Of a stretch of 64,000 bases of DNA, positions 44,469 to 56,119 are shown one piece after another. The notes below the pieces were generated by a model. It made no database searches, was not told the DNA's origin, and was given only the letters and a program-made list of their open reading frames with translations. Source of the DNA: Halictus rubicundus (Eukaryota > Arthropoda > Insecta > Hymenoptera > Halictidae); the NCBI RefSeq assembly GCF_050948215.1, contig NC_135164.1, positions 5,461,116-5,525,115 of the forward strand. Reading direction: 5' to 3'. The translations under genes were made by a program, and so were the position numbers. Each line of letters opens with the position of its first letter. Positions within the stretch are counted from its first letter, which is position 1.

Positions 44469-46580
44469 TACAAGGATTAATTTGGCAAATGACACGCAAC
44501 AGAGATCTTTAAAAAATTGCATTTTATCGGAATCGTGGGAAAAGTAGTAATAATTACAATATACGTTAATAAATTTGAAGTTCCTTGCATCTTTGATTTG
44601 AGGAAAATATTTCTAACATTTCGATAAATCGCAAAACTTTTCGTCGCGTTAACAAGCGAACACAGAGGGACACGCAAGAAAATTAGGGTTGCCGCGAGTC
44701 GATTCAATAGTATATCGCTTTCCGTTTTCAGCGGCTTTAATGGGACCCGTACGTGCTATTGTACAATGGCCGCAGAATGTATACATTAACCGATACAAGA
44801 CAGTTTAAATATTCCTTGTGGAGTCCGCTTAAGTCGGTTGCGGTGGAGGTAACCGATCCCCCTACCACGTGAATATAATTTGCATATCAGATCATCGATC
44901 GGAGTAAATCATTGCAGGTCGACAACCCGGCAGGCCTGCCGGAAGGGAACCTGACGTTTCTCCTTAATATTGATTCCTGATTGTTCTCGCTTTAGCGACG
45001 CTGCTCCTTCGTGGCATGGCGGGAAAATACGCCTAATTAACATCAAGGACTTGCGAAGGTGCACTTTAATTTTTACGGAACGGCTCCGTGTATCTTTTCA
45101 CGTAACTAATCGATGCAGCTTCTGATTCTCTACAAAAAAGTATTGAACCGTGCATGTCCGTATATAATTAGTTTAGCAGATATTTTTATTTGAATGTCGC
45201 TATGAAAACCGCACTCTCTTATTAACGATAATTTTATTCATTTAATATTTAGTTACGACAGTGTTTATTCGTGAATACCTAATTTGTAAAAAGCAAAATA
45301 GATCTTTCCATGAACAATTCGCAGAATTTTTTGAACGACCTAATAGAATGCAAATGAATTAAAGGAGCATCCACTATGACGAAGAGTTCCAAGTTATGGC
45401 ATTATTAAATAAATTATTTTGATTTTGCGGAGAGAGGGGTTGATTATACTCGACGTTTAGAGGGTTAAACAATTTTGTACAAACATAGTTACGGAAAGGG
45501 TTTTTCATCAACCCACCCACGTAGTTCATGGGGTATACGGGGTTCGCTCGTATTTCCATCGCGTCTCGCAACGTGGGTAGCTGGCTTCCATCAAATCGCT
45601 AATTATCGATGCGCGGTAATAATTGTATATCACCGTTTAATACCGGTATACCGTTCCGATCGCAATACAACATTCCGCTTACAAATGGTGCGTTCATCGC
45701 GGTGCATCATGGTCCCCGTGGCTCTCAAATCGCCATTGACGTATACGCGAGCTATCGCTCTGTGCAACGCGCCATGCAACTCGCTGTGCATCGCGCTGCA
45801 CTGCGCGTCATCTTATTTATTGGTTGCGCGCGCGCTCGCTCGCGTGCGTTTCGTTTTGTTCGGCGGTGTTGCTCAGCCCGTGTAATTAATTCAGCTGCGT
45901 TCGGTTCGAATTAGAGATACCAGATAACGCAGTAAATTTATTGAGACTTCTAGCGATCGGGAAAAATCGTCGCCGCGACGGAAAAATCGGGCGGTCGCTG
46001 CTCAAGTTAATTAACAGGTAATCTTAATTAACTATTTCGCGTCCACGTTAGCCGGGGACAAAACGATGCTCCGTCCGACATCGTATCTGTCGCCATCGTT
46101 TACGCGTAATTCGTGTAAATTGATTCGATTGCGCAATCTTCTGCGTTCTTGCCAAACCGAAGTCGCACAAATTTCGAATTTGGTTTTCGGCGAACCGTGT
46201 CGAGTGCTTTGAACATACACTGCGAATTTTTATGCGGGAAATGTTCTGCAGATCGTGAATATTAAAGGAAATTGATTTCCACCTCATTTAAAAAAGAAAA
46301 ATTTTTATTTTATTCCTAACGGGACGAGAATATAAATGAATTTACCAGTAATCTATTTTATATTATTCTGTAATGTTTTTCTGACTCTCACTCGTGATTT
46401 ATGATTACGATTCATTGTTTTATTATCTTTTCAGCTCCGAACTGATAATAATCGACAGAAGCTATTAGGTTGTTCTAAAAGTTCTTCTCGTAGTGTGCAG
46501 ATTTAACGTTGCCAAACAATATGAACATGTGCAGAGGGAAAAAATGTATAAACAGCGAATGTTTTCACATTTGCTGAATT
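44469..46580. other. No supported gene
   Basis: A mariner-like end TTAGGTTGTTCTAAAAGTTC is at 46468. Frames at 45475-45914 overlap in two phases and match nothing. Confidence 0.4.
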
Positions 46581-46806
46581 TTAACACTAGGTTTACGGAG
46601 CACTAGAAGCGACCATTTTGCATTACTTTCTAAAAATAACGAGAACGTGCAACCCACATTTTTAGCAATATTTTAAAAACAATATATACCCAAAGAAATA
46701 AATTTGCTAAATAATGTCTCATGTATGCATCCTTAGAGTCTTAATAATTTCAAATTAAAAATATTAGAACCCGTCATTTTGACGGGTCCCGTAAACCTAG
46801 TGTTAA
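46581..46806. mobile_element. TTAA MITE, family C, 226 bp
   Basis: TTAACACTAGGTTTACGGAG at left and CCCGTAAACCTAGTGTTAA at right; CCCGTCATTTTGACGGG is a perfect hairpin near the right end. Confidence 0.92.
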
Positions 46807-47362
46807 ATAGAATTATTCTGAATTCGTGTTGCGCACGAATTTTCGAGACATAGTAATATCGATAAAAAATCATTTCGATGGAAAATTGCAGGAGAGTCGC
46901 GAAGGTAGGTAACGTCGTTGATTCTGTGTGCACGACGCAGAATTCAGGTGCGTCCGTTTTCGAGAATAGCCTCGTTAATCACGCGCGCCGTGCTCCGGTG
47001 TCAGAATGTTGATAAAAGACGAACGAGTGCGAGGAAAAGTTGATAGCCGGTGTTTTCAGCGATTTTTTCGTTTTCCGTAGCAACCGATGCACCTTCCGCC
47101 GCAGGAAGCCCGTGTCGGCAGCGCGGCGCAAATCTGTCAACACCGTAATAGGATGCGCGGCAAGATTTAAAATATTGGCTAATATACGAGCATAACATGC
47201 AGATGTCCGAGTCGGGAAGAAACCGATCGTCGCCCGTGTTCGTTCGGTCCCGCTTCATTTTGCTCGGCTCATTTCGCGGCGTGCGATCGAGCCCTCTCAA
47301 CAAGCGCATAAGCTTCCACCCTTTCTCAATTTCGAATCGCCGTGCAATTGCTTTGGAAGAAT

Positions 47363-47633
47363 TTAACCCCTTCACTTGTACGCTCGAGTTAATTCGAGCG
47401 CGCCAAACAGGCCAAACTGTGCACACTCGAGATAATTCGAGCGGCGTTGAACTCGAATATAATCGAGAATTGAAAATAACAATGTGAAAGCAAAGGAGAA
47501 AAATCGTTTTATTGATATTTATCATTTACATGGGATTGTAAGCTATAACACTTATTTATTCAAGAATGAGATATAGTCTTTTTCCATGGAACAAAAGCGC
47601 AGTATATCAAAAAAACTGTGCGTTAGGGGTTAA
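47363..47633. mobile_element. TTAA MITE, family H, 271 bp, with three internal palindromes
   Basis: TTAACCCCTTCACTTGTACG at left and GTGCGTTAGGGGTTAA at right. The left part has CTCGAGTTAATTCGAG, CTCGAGATAATTCGAG and CTCGAATATAATCGAG in succession. Confidence 0.85.
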
Positions 47634-48230
47634 TTAATCATTTAAGAATTAATTTAATTAATGCAGAAGCTTCTGTAAACCTCTGATGCGCCGGGAACGC
47701 ATTTGAGCTTTCTTTGAAGCGCTAATAAAATTAAGCAACATTAGCAAGTTGGCTGATTTTTCAAAATAGGTAAATTCGATAGATTCGAGAAAAATAATGT
47801 ATCGTCCAGTTTCAATTTCCGTCTGGAGAAGATGTCTGCGCACATCTGAATGTTTTCTTCCGGCAAAAATGGGGGGGGGGGGTTAAACGATCCAATAAAT
47901 GGTGAGGTTTGGGACAGTGCCGGTTTACCGTTAACCAATGAAAATTTGCGAAACGTCGCCGGGGCCCAGTTACCCCCGGCGGAAAGCGGAGTGGGGGGTG
48001 CGAAACTGTTTTCCCCAACTCGGTCTGGTATAATGAGCTACTCCTACCACCTTGTACAGGGGGTTGGATTAGCCCCGAGCCGTAAACAGAAAATGAAACG
48101 TTTGTCAAGACGTGTCATTTTCCGATTATCCGTGTCACGGAGCGTGTCGATATCCGACCAGACAGACCAAGTTCTTCGCTCGTTGCGAACACTAAAATTA
48201 TTCGAGTATTGGTTACACTTCAACGCAATC
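47634..48230 (+). promoter_or_regulatory. Presumed upstream region of the plus-strand zinc-finger gene
   Basis: GC-rich DNA with an inverted C/G block (GGGGCCCAGTTACCCCCGGC), a G run at 47871-47882 and a CCAAT element in TTAACCAATG at 47932. The same ten bases occur upstream of the minus-strand paralog near 53022. Regulatory role is inference. Confidence 0.35.
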
Positions 48231-49119
48231 ATGTCGAGATACGAGATTACTTTGTCCGATTACGAGGTATGTACTGCTACTTTATATCAATTTCACAGTG
48301 TTTTCAAAGAACAATAGACAGACCAAGATAGAGATATTTTTAAACGTTTCTACGCGAGGGAACAGTGATCGATTTGTTAATTTTGCGTGCGGTACGCGGC
48401 AACAATTTTTTTTTTTATTCTGACGTTACGGGACCAGTAGAAATTTTTATAACCACTATAAGTTATCCAAAAAATATAAATAGAAGGGGGGTGTTAACGT
48501 TGAAGTAAAAATTCATTGCACGCGGTAAATGCAGCGAATGAGAACTGGAGTCGAACCGAGATTAGGAAGATTGTGAATCAGCTTGTTGTGTCGACTTTGA
48601 ACGGTCAAACACAAATTGTTACAGCTGTTGGCGATGTTCAACGATACTTCGGCATTGGCTCACTTGGAGGCTATCAGTCTCGATGAGAATTTTTTCAACT
48701 ATCCCGAGGAGCTTCGATCGACGCCCGATGTTCGTCCCGAAAAAACAGTGGAGGATCGACCGGTCTTGAACGATCGAAACGAATGGACGAAAAACGATCA
48801 GACGATAACCGATCGTACGCTAAACGATCGAACGATAAACGATCGTACGCTAAACGATCGTACGCTAAACGATCGGACGAAAAACGATCGGAAGGAGGCT
48901 GATGCCGTGTTTGCCGTGCCGAAAGTGTACTCGTGCATGTACTGCTACAAACGGTTCTACAGTCAAACTGCGATTCGCACACATCAGGTTTGGCACGCGA
49001 AACGGCAACTACGTTGCCCGTGTTGCAAAACGAGATCGTACAACATTAATATACTTCGACGACACTACGAATACTTCCACTCATACGCTCGGCACCAGCA
49101 CGTGCTGATCCCAGCATAA
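48231..49119 (+). CDS. Small two-finger C2H2 zinc-finger protein with NDRT repeats (two exons)
   Basis: Join 48231-48266 and 48625-49119, predicted 176 residues. Exon 1 (MSRYEITLSDYE) ends at a GTATGT donor; exon 2 follows a TTACAG acceptor in phase 0. Residues 13-50 are acidic and hydrophobic. Residues about 61-100 are a degenerate pentapeptide array (LNDRT, INDRT, TNDRT-like) encoded by a 15-bp DNA repeat. Two C-terminal fingers follow: C116, C119, H132, H136 and C143, C146, H159, H164. Likely a nuclear DNA-binding protein; no target or named ortholog recognised. It converges on a similar gene on the other strand. If exon 1 is wrong, translation could start at the ATG at 48634. Splicing is inferred from signals and frame only. 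Confidence 0.75.
48829..48891 (+). repeat. 15-bp coding minisatellite (ACGATCGTACGCTAA type)
   Basis: About four tandem 15-bp units inside the zinc-finger exon, translated as LNDRT or INDRT; diverged units extend upstream to about 48765. Each unit contains the palindrome CGATCG. The length is a multiple of three, so unit gain or loss keeps the frame. Confidence 0.85.
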
Positions 49120-50491
49120 CGGACACGGAACGAAATCTCTGCTAAGAGTGCACCACCTTCGAAATTATTTTTTCGGAGACGACTATCTCGCGAGATGAAA
49201 AATTTTTATTTTATTTTATCGTACAAATTTCTCTTCGGCATTGATCGAAGGGAAGTTGGAGTTGAACCGGTTAGACTATACAAAATTGTTGAGAGATACT
49301 TTGAATAGCTTTGAAACATTTGTTGTATTACACTGTGATATTATATAACTATTCTTTAAGACTGGTTACGAGACGAAATTGTGATATAGTTTTACCACGA
49401 AACTGAAGGGCTAAATTAATGTGTTCGCCATATTTGGTTCTGGACATTTTAATGCAACTCTTGTTTCACGCTGAAAACACGTTCAGCTTTATTAATGTTC
49501 TCGCCTCCACGGTTTTGTGTCGTTTGAAAAGAGAAACAGAAGAAAAATGGATAAATGCGCAGACGAAACAATTTTTATGAAAAATTACCGGTGATTTCGA
49601 CGTACGCTTGGTATTTCAATGAAAGAAAATAATGCTCCGATAATTGGAAGGCGCCTCGCGCCATTCGACGGTTCCATTTTGAAGATTGCATCTCGGGCAG
49701 AATATATTCATTACGGAAATTAATTACTGTCACGCGATACTCGAACAAGATGGCCGATTAACATTCTCTCCGGCGACTGTGAATCTTGGGCTGTGAAAAC
49801 GTGGAAGTTCGAATGTTTCTTGTTGAGACATATTTTTTGATAGATCCTTTACTAACAATAAGACAATCGATAAATGTGATACGTCGCTTGACTGTTAACA
49901 ATTTTATACCACGCAGTAACGCAACGATTTAGAATCATGAATATCTTATTCTGAGATTCTAATGCAACAAGTTCCTATTTCTCGCATACTGTAATTTTCT
50001 ATTGTATGTTGCACACGATCGCCGTGCAATCGAAGTACTAATACAACTGTACCGCAAACCAATGATAGTATACGAACAATAGTAGACTAGGTCATTATTA
50101 TATGGAGTAATGGAGAGCTTAGTGGAAAATAACAATTTAGTGAATTTGAGAAAATCAGCTTTATATTTATTAGTACCTATAACATGGAAATCTTTATTTT
50201 TTTTTTTCAAAAATATCATTTAACGCGTTGATCCACTAAGCTCTTCAATTTATTTACATAAGCGCGACAAACGTTCATTTTTGTACGACCTGAAAACTAT
50301 TTTAATGGAAACGTAAAACTGAATAAAATGCTCAATACGATCCGTCTTGTTGTTATTAGCCCGGAGAGGTTTTCCATTGTATCCCAAGAGCCTCGCATGA
50401 ATCACGTTGAGTCATTCGAAATGAAAAGCAAACGGATAATAACTGATAAAACCCAAGGTCCGAGTCTTTTCTTTCGGAAGCAGTAGATGTT
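49120..50491. other. 3' flank of the plus-strand zinc-finger gene, no further gene
   Basis: AT-rich, no repeat family recognised, short frames only. Confidence 0.4.
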
Positions 50492-50832
50492 AGGTTGTCG
50501 CAGATGAAATGCCGGTTTTTCAATATTTAACGTAAACTTTTATTTCGCAAACTTTATTCGGATTCCCATTAATCGAAATAATTTCCGTCGAGGTCAATGC
50601 ACTTCTTCATCAAGTGGCCCAATGCCTTTCTGGTAGAAATCTAACGATAATAATTCTTTGAATATTTTTCCATTCTAAGCCCATATAGGTGCTTGAAAAA
50701 TGGTAATCAGTAGGTGACAGATCAGGCGAATAAGGAGGGTGGGGGAGAACTTCACCCTTCATCTCTGCTAATTTTTGTACAGTTTGTTTCGCAATATGTG
50801 GCCGAGTATTATCGTGAAGAAATAATATACTA

Positions 50833-51330
50833 TTAACCCTTAGCACTCGAATGGCGACTGTGAGGCGCCACTAAAAATTGCTGTACCATTATTCAAAATA
50901 TTTTTTACATTATTAACCCTTTGCACTCGGCGCTATTTTCATTCTAAAACTAAATTTTTCTCTTCCGTCTTAGAATATTTTCATTTTATTCATACGAAAC
51001 TGATCCGATTTCCACATATAATATTCAAATGTTTAGTAATCTGTTAAATACAAATTTTGTAATGTAACAAATACATTGTAATATTTGTTGTCATTTCTTT
51101 GAAATAATGCCACAACAATTTCTAGTGGTGCTTTCAGAGTCACCACTCGAGTGCAAAAGGTTAAATTTGTTTGTATTTAATAAATCACTAAACACTTCAG
51201 TATTGTACGAGTAAATTGCACCATTTTCGTATGTATAACACGAAAAACAAAATTTATAGAAAGGAAATATTCTAGGTCGGAAGAAATGTTTCGTTTTGGG
51301 GTTAAAATAGCTTCGAGTGCAAAGGGTTAA
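50833..51330. mobile_element. TTAA MITE, family A, inserted in the mariner and itself interrupted
   Basis: TTAACCCTTAGCACTCGAAT at left and CTTCGAGTGCAAAGGGTTAA at right. The outer copy is split at 50913-51164. Confidence 0.93.
50913..51164. mobile_element. TTAA MITE, family A2, nested in the MITE above
   Basis: TTAACCCTTTGCACTCGGCG at left and CTCGAGTGCAAAAGGTTAA at right. Removing it plus one TTAA restores ACATTATTAAATTTGTTTG, the continuous sequence in other family A copies. Confidence 0.94.
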
Positions 51331-51504
51331 CGTCTAAATGAATGTCTATCAGAATTTATAGTATCACCATGTTTTAAAAATGAGTAACGTCCCTTTGCCG
51401 ACCACCATACTGATACCAACGTTTTACGCGAATGAACGATCTACTAAAGGATGGCGTTGTGCAAGGAAAAAAGAAATACACTAATTCGTACAGCTACAAA
51501 ATAC

Positions 51505-51510
51505 TTTATT
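51505..51510 (-). terminator. Candidate polyadenylation signal for the minus-strand zinc-finger gene
   Basis: AATAAA on the minus strand about 290 bp beyond the stop codon at 51800. Position fits a 3' UTR, but the motif is common in AT-rich DNA. Confidence 0.3.
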
Positions 51511-51799
51511 TACGTACCTTTTAAAATAAAAGATCGTGTCAAATACGAAAGCGATTTACATAAAACAGTAACAATTCTCACGCATGCTAACAGTCTTAAA
51601 ATATTGCACTTTAAGTTACCAAATTTTCGTACATTTCTCGTAACTTCGTGCACAGTCCGGTAATACAATTTTCCTCCTTAGCGTCTCTTTGGCTTGGTGA
51701 CGACACAAGGTCAATAAGAGTCCACTGCTCGATAGCGTCTCGCAACGTTTGTACAGTTGGAGATTCAGTCAATCAATTCTATTAATTTACATAGTAAAT

Positions 51800-52844
51800 T
51801 CATCGCCGACACACGAATTCGTGTCTCCTTTTCATTATTATTGAACTGAATGCTCGATTGCACCACGTGCACACGTGGACTTCCTTTATGTGACCGATCA
51901 TGTGCCTCCTATGGGGGATCTTGTGGAGGAAGAACTTCATGCAGTAGCTGCACTCGTAGACAGTCGGTTTCCGGAACTGGATGTTGTCCGTTTCGTTCTC
52001 CTGTTTCGGCATCTTCCGGTCCGACGTATTCGAATTTTTCGGTGCCAGGCCCAAATAGAACAGACATTCTAACGGTTGTTTCTTCGGCGGAGCGACTTTA
52101 GATATTTGCAGTTTGCCCTGCACCGGTGCCTTCGAAAAGTCGAATCTCTTCGATTTCTTTATCAGGAAACGCACCGCGATGCGCTCCCTCAATTCTTTCA
52201 CTTCGTCGTTCTCCATGTCCTCCGACAAATTGGCCGGCTTCTGTAACATAATGAAAAACAGTTCGATTAGGCACGGGGACATTCAAAGTTTCCGCCAAGC
52301 GCAACGACAGAAAATGCTGCGTCGCTTATTCAAACAACAGAAATAATTTCATGAATTTATATATTGCCCGCGGTGTCCATTTTTGTTGACTTGCAAATTA
52401 TTTCACGAATTGACTATACGCATCCAAGTAAAGAGACTGTATCATTGTCAACACAGTCAAATTATTTCATGCGTTTATATATAAGTTTTGTTGATTCTAA
52501 AATTATTGAACAAATTTATAATATTAATTGTTGCGAATGTCTTTGGTTTCTGTCCGTGCATGAAAAATTTAACCCCCGAAAGATCTTCAAACTCGAAAAT
52601 TCAGATTTAAAATCAGTTTAAATTTTTCAACGCGTTCACTTCAAAAAGTATAGAAATAAATTTGTTCTATAGAAGTCGTCAGTAAATGGAACACGCGGAA
52701 AATTATGTAGCACAAAACTGTCAACATTTGAACACCGTTTGCTGTTTGAATATGTCACACTGAATTCTCACACTTTTCTGAAAAAATATTTACCTTGCTT
52801 GAACTAGCAGCACTCTTGTTTGCGTCTCCGGAACACTGAATCAT
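51800..52844 (-). CDS. Small zinc-finger protein, one C2H2 and one C2HC finger (two exons)
   Basis: Complement of join 51800-52240 and 52794-52844, predicted 163 residues. Exon 1 (17 codons, MIQCSGDANKSAASSSK) ends at a GTAAAT donor; exon 2 begins KPANLSEDMEND after a GTTACAG acceptor, phase 0. A charged helix-like stretch (VKELRERIAVRFLIKKSKR) and a proline-lysine linker precede the fingers: C114, C117, H130, H134 (C2H2), then C141, C144, H157, C161 (C2HC). The VYECSYC finger start parallels VYSCMYC in the neighbour at 48231, with the same exon plan, so the two are probably paralogs. A minus-strand AATAAA lies at 51505-51510. Function unknown beyond probable nucleic-acid binding. Confidence 0.78.
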
Positions 52845-53160
52845 TATGAAGATCAGTATAACAATTTCTTGTATCCGTACGGGAACTGACAGTTTGGTCG
52901 AAACTTAGGTGCTCGATCTAGGTTGTGTCACTTGTGGCAGTCACGGTCGGAATGATTGAAAGAAAATTCTGCATGCCCGCTCTTAAGGAAATTTTAGGTA
53001 ACCGCGACAGTTTGCCAGTGCAATTAACCAATGGTGGGGGTCAGTCAGGCCCCGCACCCCCCACCCCTTACGGGCAGTAGGTTCAGGGGTTGGGGGTGCC
53101 CCAGCAGATGTCACAGGTACCCCCAGGTAATTGTTCCGTGAGATAATGAATTCCCTTTGG
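52845..53160 (-). promoter_or_regulatory. Presumed upstream region of the minus-strand zinc-finger gene
   Basis: G- and C-rich runs (CCCCGCACCCCCCACCCC, GGGGTTGGGGGTGCCCC) that could form a G-quadruplex, next to a CCAAT in TTAACCAATG near 53022. Inference from position. Confidence 0.35.
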
Positions 53161-53408
53161 ATTATTACCCCTGTTCTGACTTACGGTATATACCTGCGAA
53201 ATTGACACTAGGTATACAGAACGTTCTAGTACGGACATAATTTCTGAATCTGTACTGAATGTTAGCTACACTAACATTGTATATAAATATCAAGAAAGAT
53301 ATAAATACAAGTTTATGTATCTAGTGGGGCATGTAAAATTGATTAAATTAACGTTCTACACATGATTCCGATTTAAAATTAAATATTTCCGTAAAAATTT
53401 TAATACAG

Positions 53409-53627
53409 TTAACACGTTGACCGCCATGTCACCCATATGTGGGTGACGGAATTATTTCTGCAGGTTTCTAAATGAATTTTTACATTAATATACTCGTCGT
53501 ACCAAATTTGATTAGGATCTGTAAAATGCAAGAAAGTTGATAATGAAAATGAATAAATAAAATGGAAGTGAATTTACTTTGATTTTATGGCTTTTTGAGG
53601 TTTCTAGTATGTTAGTCGAAGTGTTAA
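53409..53627. mobile_element. TTAA MITE, family E, 219 bp
   Basis: TTAACACGTTGACCGCCATG at left and AGTCGAAGTGTTAA at right, with CACCCATATGTGGGTG hairpin near the left end. Confidence 0.9.
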
Positions 53628-53910
53628 GTAAGTGTCTTTAAATTAGCTCTTTTTAACACCAAATGGTGCAGTCCACTTTGCAAAATCAAAATATATTCTA
53701 CTACATGAAAATAAGTATCCAAAACAATGGGAAAATAAATAGAAGAATAAATAAAGAATTTTATAAAGACTGCATTGAAAAGCTGCGAAGAAAGTAACCA
53801 TGGAACGAAGCTTGCTATAATTTCTAATTATAATTTCAATAATTATTGGAAGGAGAGAATTTGTCAAATATTAGAAACAGGTCAATTGATTTACCTGGTA
53901 ATTGATAATG

Positions 53911-54047
53911 ACTAGACCGCAAAGCAAGAGATAGATTAAAACAATTTATGCGCTACAATGCACCGTTCCCAGATTATCAAAATTATTAAAGGAAGAAATT
54001 GTGTCATCGATGCAAGGAATTTTTATTCCGCATGAAAATCTGCAGTC
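53911..54047. mobile_element. Probable family B element
   Basis: GACTAGACCGCAAAGC at left and AAAATCTGCAGTCAAG at right, the latter a variant of the family B end. Identity is low. Confidence 0.45.
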
Positions 54048-55424
54048 AAGTTATCACAGACTGTTATTCGCTTCGATCGATCATCGGCGCCTGTGTGTAA
54101 CGAACCGTCGTTGTTCGCCGAGCGTTCTATCTGCGGGCGAACATGATGCATCGATTACGATATTTGTTTCCGAGGGTATTACATTGTAATTAGATCGGCG
54201 CAACAGATAGCCGGGCAAACGGACCGGCGGCCGGCCGATCTTCGATGCATGCGCGAACGGAACGCAAATTCTGGTCCGGATAGATCTGTCTGTCTCGAAT
54301 CAAATGTGAATTTCGATTCGCTATGTCGATAAGAAATTCGATATCCAAGGTCGTTCCTCGCGCTCCCATCAGCTGACACCGATCTCGGCCAACCTACCGC
54401 AAGACTGCGGTCGCTTTTTCGTAACGCTTCGCCGGATATCGTCGTAATCTTTTCACTGGATTAATTTCTCCTGTCGCCGGCGCAAAAATCGACGATCTTC
54501 TCTGCCGTTTTTCTCTGTCGAATCGCATGATACGCGAGCTTGTGTACCGTAACGCTGCAGAGGGAGGGGTGGTGGTCGGTGATTTCCGAAGCGGAGTCAT
54601 TCACCGAGTTTTCACGGTGCGTACAATCTGCATGAGATACGAAGTTTAACGGTGGCCATTGCTACCAGATTAGGAGAATCAGGGGAAAAGTTACCCTCTC
54701 CCTCTGCCAATACTGGATTAGTCACCTGACAATGCGACACATGCACGACAGAGACAGCACGCGCCACGAGGCAGCACAGTGGGCAATTTGGACTAAATCG
54801 GATTCAAAATCAAAGAACTTTCGATAGAAATGAGGTAGAGCGATGAAATTTTGATTATTACCATCCAATCATTTCAACGAAGAAATTACTTCATTAGTTT
54901 TTGTCACAAAAATCTATCTTTTGCAAAATCCTGAGGTCGTAGACAAATTTTGAGACCAGATTTGAAATCAGCGTGAAAAAATCTATGGGAAATGATGTGT
55001 AGCATGTTAAAAAAAAATTTTTTCCGCGCGTGGTATTGGAAAAATTAAAATTTTCTTGAATTTGTGCGCGTTTAACGAATTTTCTCGAGGTTAAAAAACG
55101 TTCGTACCACACTCTCTCTATTTTTCCCATATTCTACAAAGTTACAGCTTTCATTTAAACAAAATTTCATCGCTCTACCTCATTCCTATCGAAAGTTCCT
55201 TGATTTTGAATCCGATTTTGTCCAAATTGCCCACTGTGGGCCGGGCCTTGGAGGAAGCGTGTGGGAATAGGGGAGGTAGAGGGGGAAATGCTAGAGTGGG
55301 GGACAAGTCTTAATCTGGCGACCTTGACTACTACACTACAGATCTCTATGCTAAATATTTCCTGCAACTAAATTTTCGTAACACTGTTTAAACTATACCT
55401 ACTCATTTTAGTGATAAATGCATG
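54048..55424. other. No supported gene
   Basis: GC-rich at 54050-54620. A diffuse inverted repeat brackets 54795-55225: GAACTTTCGATAGAAATGAGG pairs with CCTCATTCCTATCGAAAGTTC, suggesting an old foldback element of about 430 bp. Confidence 0.55.
54795..55245. mobile_element. Foldback element, about 450 bp
   Basis: Left GGGCAATTTGGACTAAATCG, with ATCAAAGAACTTTCGATAG and GAGCGATGAAATTTTG, is mirrored at the right by CAAAATTTCATCGCTC, CTATCGAAAGTTCCTTGAT and CCGATTTTGTCCAAATTGCCC. Arms of about 80 bp, no coding content. Confidence 0.82.
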
Positions 55425-55785
55425 AAATCCGGAGTCTAGTAATTACCTTGTTTAATAAAAATTGTTTGGATCAATTGCAAGAAGCAGAAGATAAATGCAT
55501 AAAATCCGGAGTACAGTAATTACCTTGTTTACTCAAAATTGTTTGGATCAATTGCAAGAAGCAGAAGACAAAAATTTCTCTTTCTTTTAACGATCTTACT
55601 AAATTGAAAATAATGTATCGACTTGTCCTATGAATATTTTTACTGTTCCAAACTGGGCCAACTAGTTCTTGCCTGAAATGCATAAAATCCAGAGTATAGT
55701 AATTACCTTGTTTACCAAAAATTGTTTGGATCAATTGCAAAAAGCAGAAGACAAAAATTTCTCTTTTTCTTTTAACGATCTTAAT

Positions 55786-56119
55786 TGTTGGAATTTATTT
55801 CATAAATGTAGAACAAAATCAATCTATTACTTCTTTAAAAGGTAGGATCGATTGAACCGGCTATTGACCTGTATATGCATACATTGTATCTTCAGTTAAT
55901 ATACATTGTATGTTGTCCCCGGCATGGGACCCTCGATCTTCAGTTGTTAATATTGGACTGTTGCTCCTCTGTTTCGATCTCTTGTGTTTTATTTCGTAAC
56001 GTTTCTTTCGCTGTGTAAAGACGTGTCTCACAAAGTGCTTTTAGAGTTACCATTCTGATATAAATCTTATTTCGTATTTAATAATAGTGTGGTTTTCTTT
56101 AATACCCATACTCCCAATA
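55786..56119 (+). mobile_element. Solo LTR-like insertion, 334 bp, TTAAT target duplication
   Basis: Begins TGTTGGAATTTATTTC and ends CATACTCCCAATA. TTAAT flanks both sides (55781-55785, 56120-56124), a 5-bp duplication typical of LTR elements. TGTTGGAA starts are common in copia-type LTRs. No internal genes remain. Confidence 0.72.

Larger units (their letters stand above)
50492..51450 (-). mobile_element. Mariner remnant, broken by nested MITEs
   Basis: Outer part 50492-50832 ends in TTAGGTTGTCGCAGATG and encodes, on the minus strand, FLHDNTRPHIAKQTVQKL and LPHPPYSPDLSPTDYHF, the catalytic-core region of mariner transposase including the first D after LH and the SPDL/TDYH region. The other part, 51331-51450, encodes VWWSAKGRYSFLKHGDTINSD. 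The MITE separates the two, and the frame is also shifted at the junction. Confidence 0.88.

Noticed and set aside
47001..47525. 174-codon minus-strand open frame
   Set aside because: Runs through half of a TTAA MITE and has no recognisable domain.
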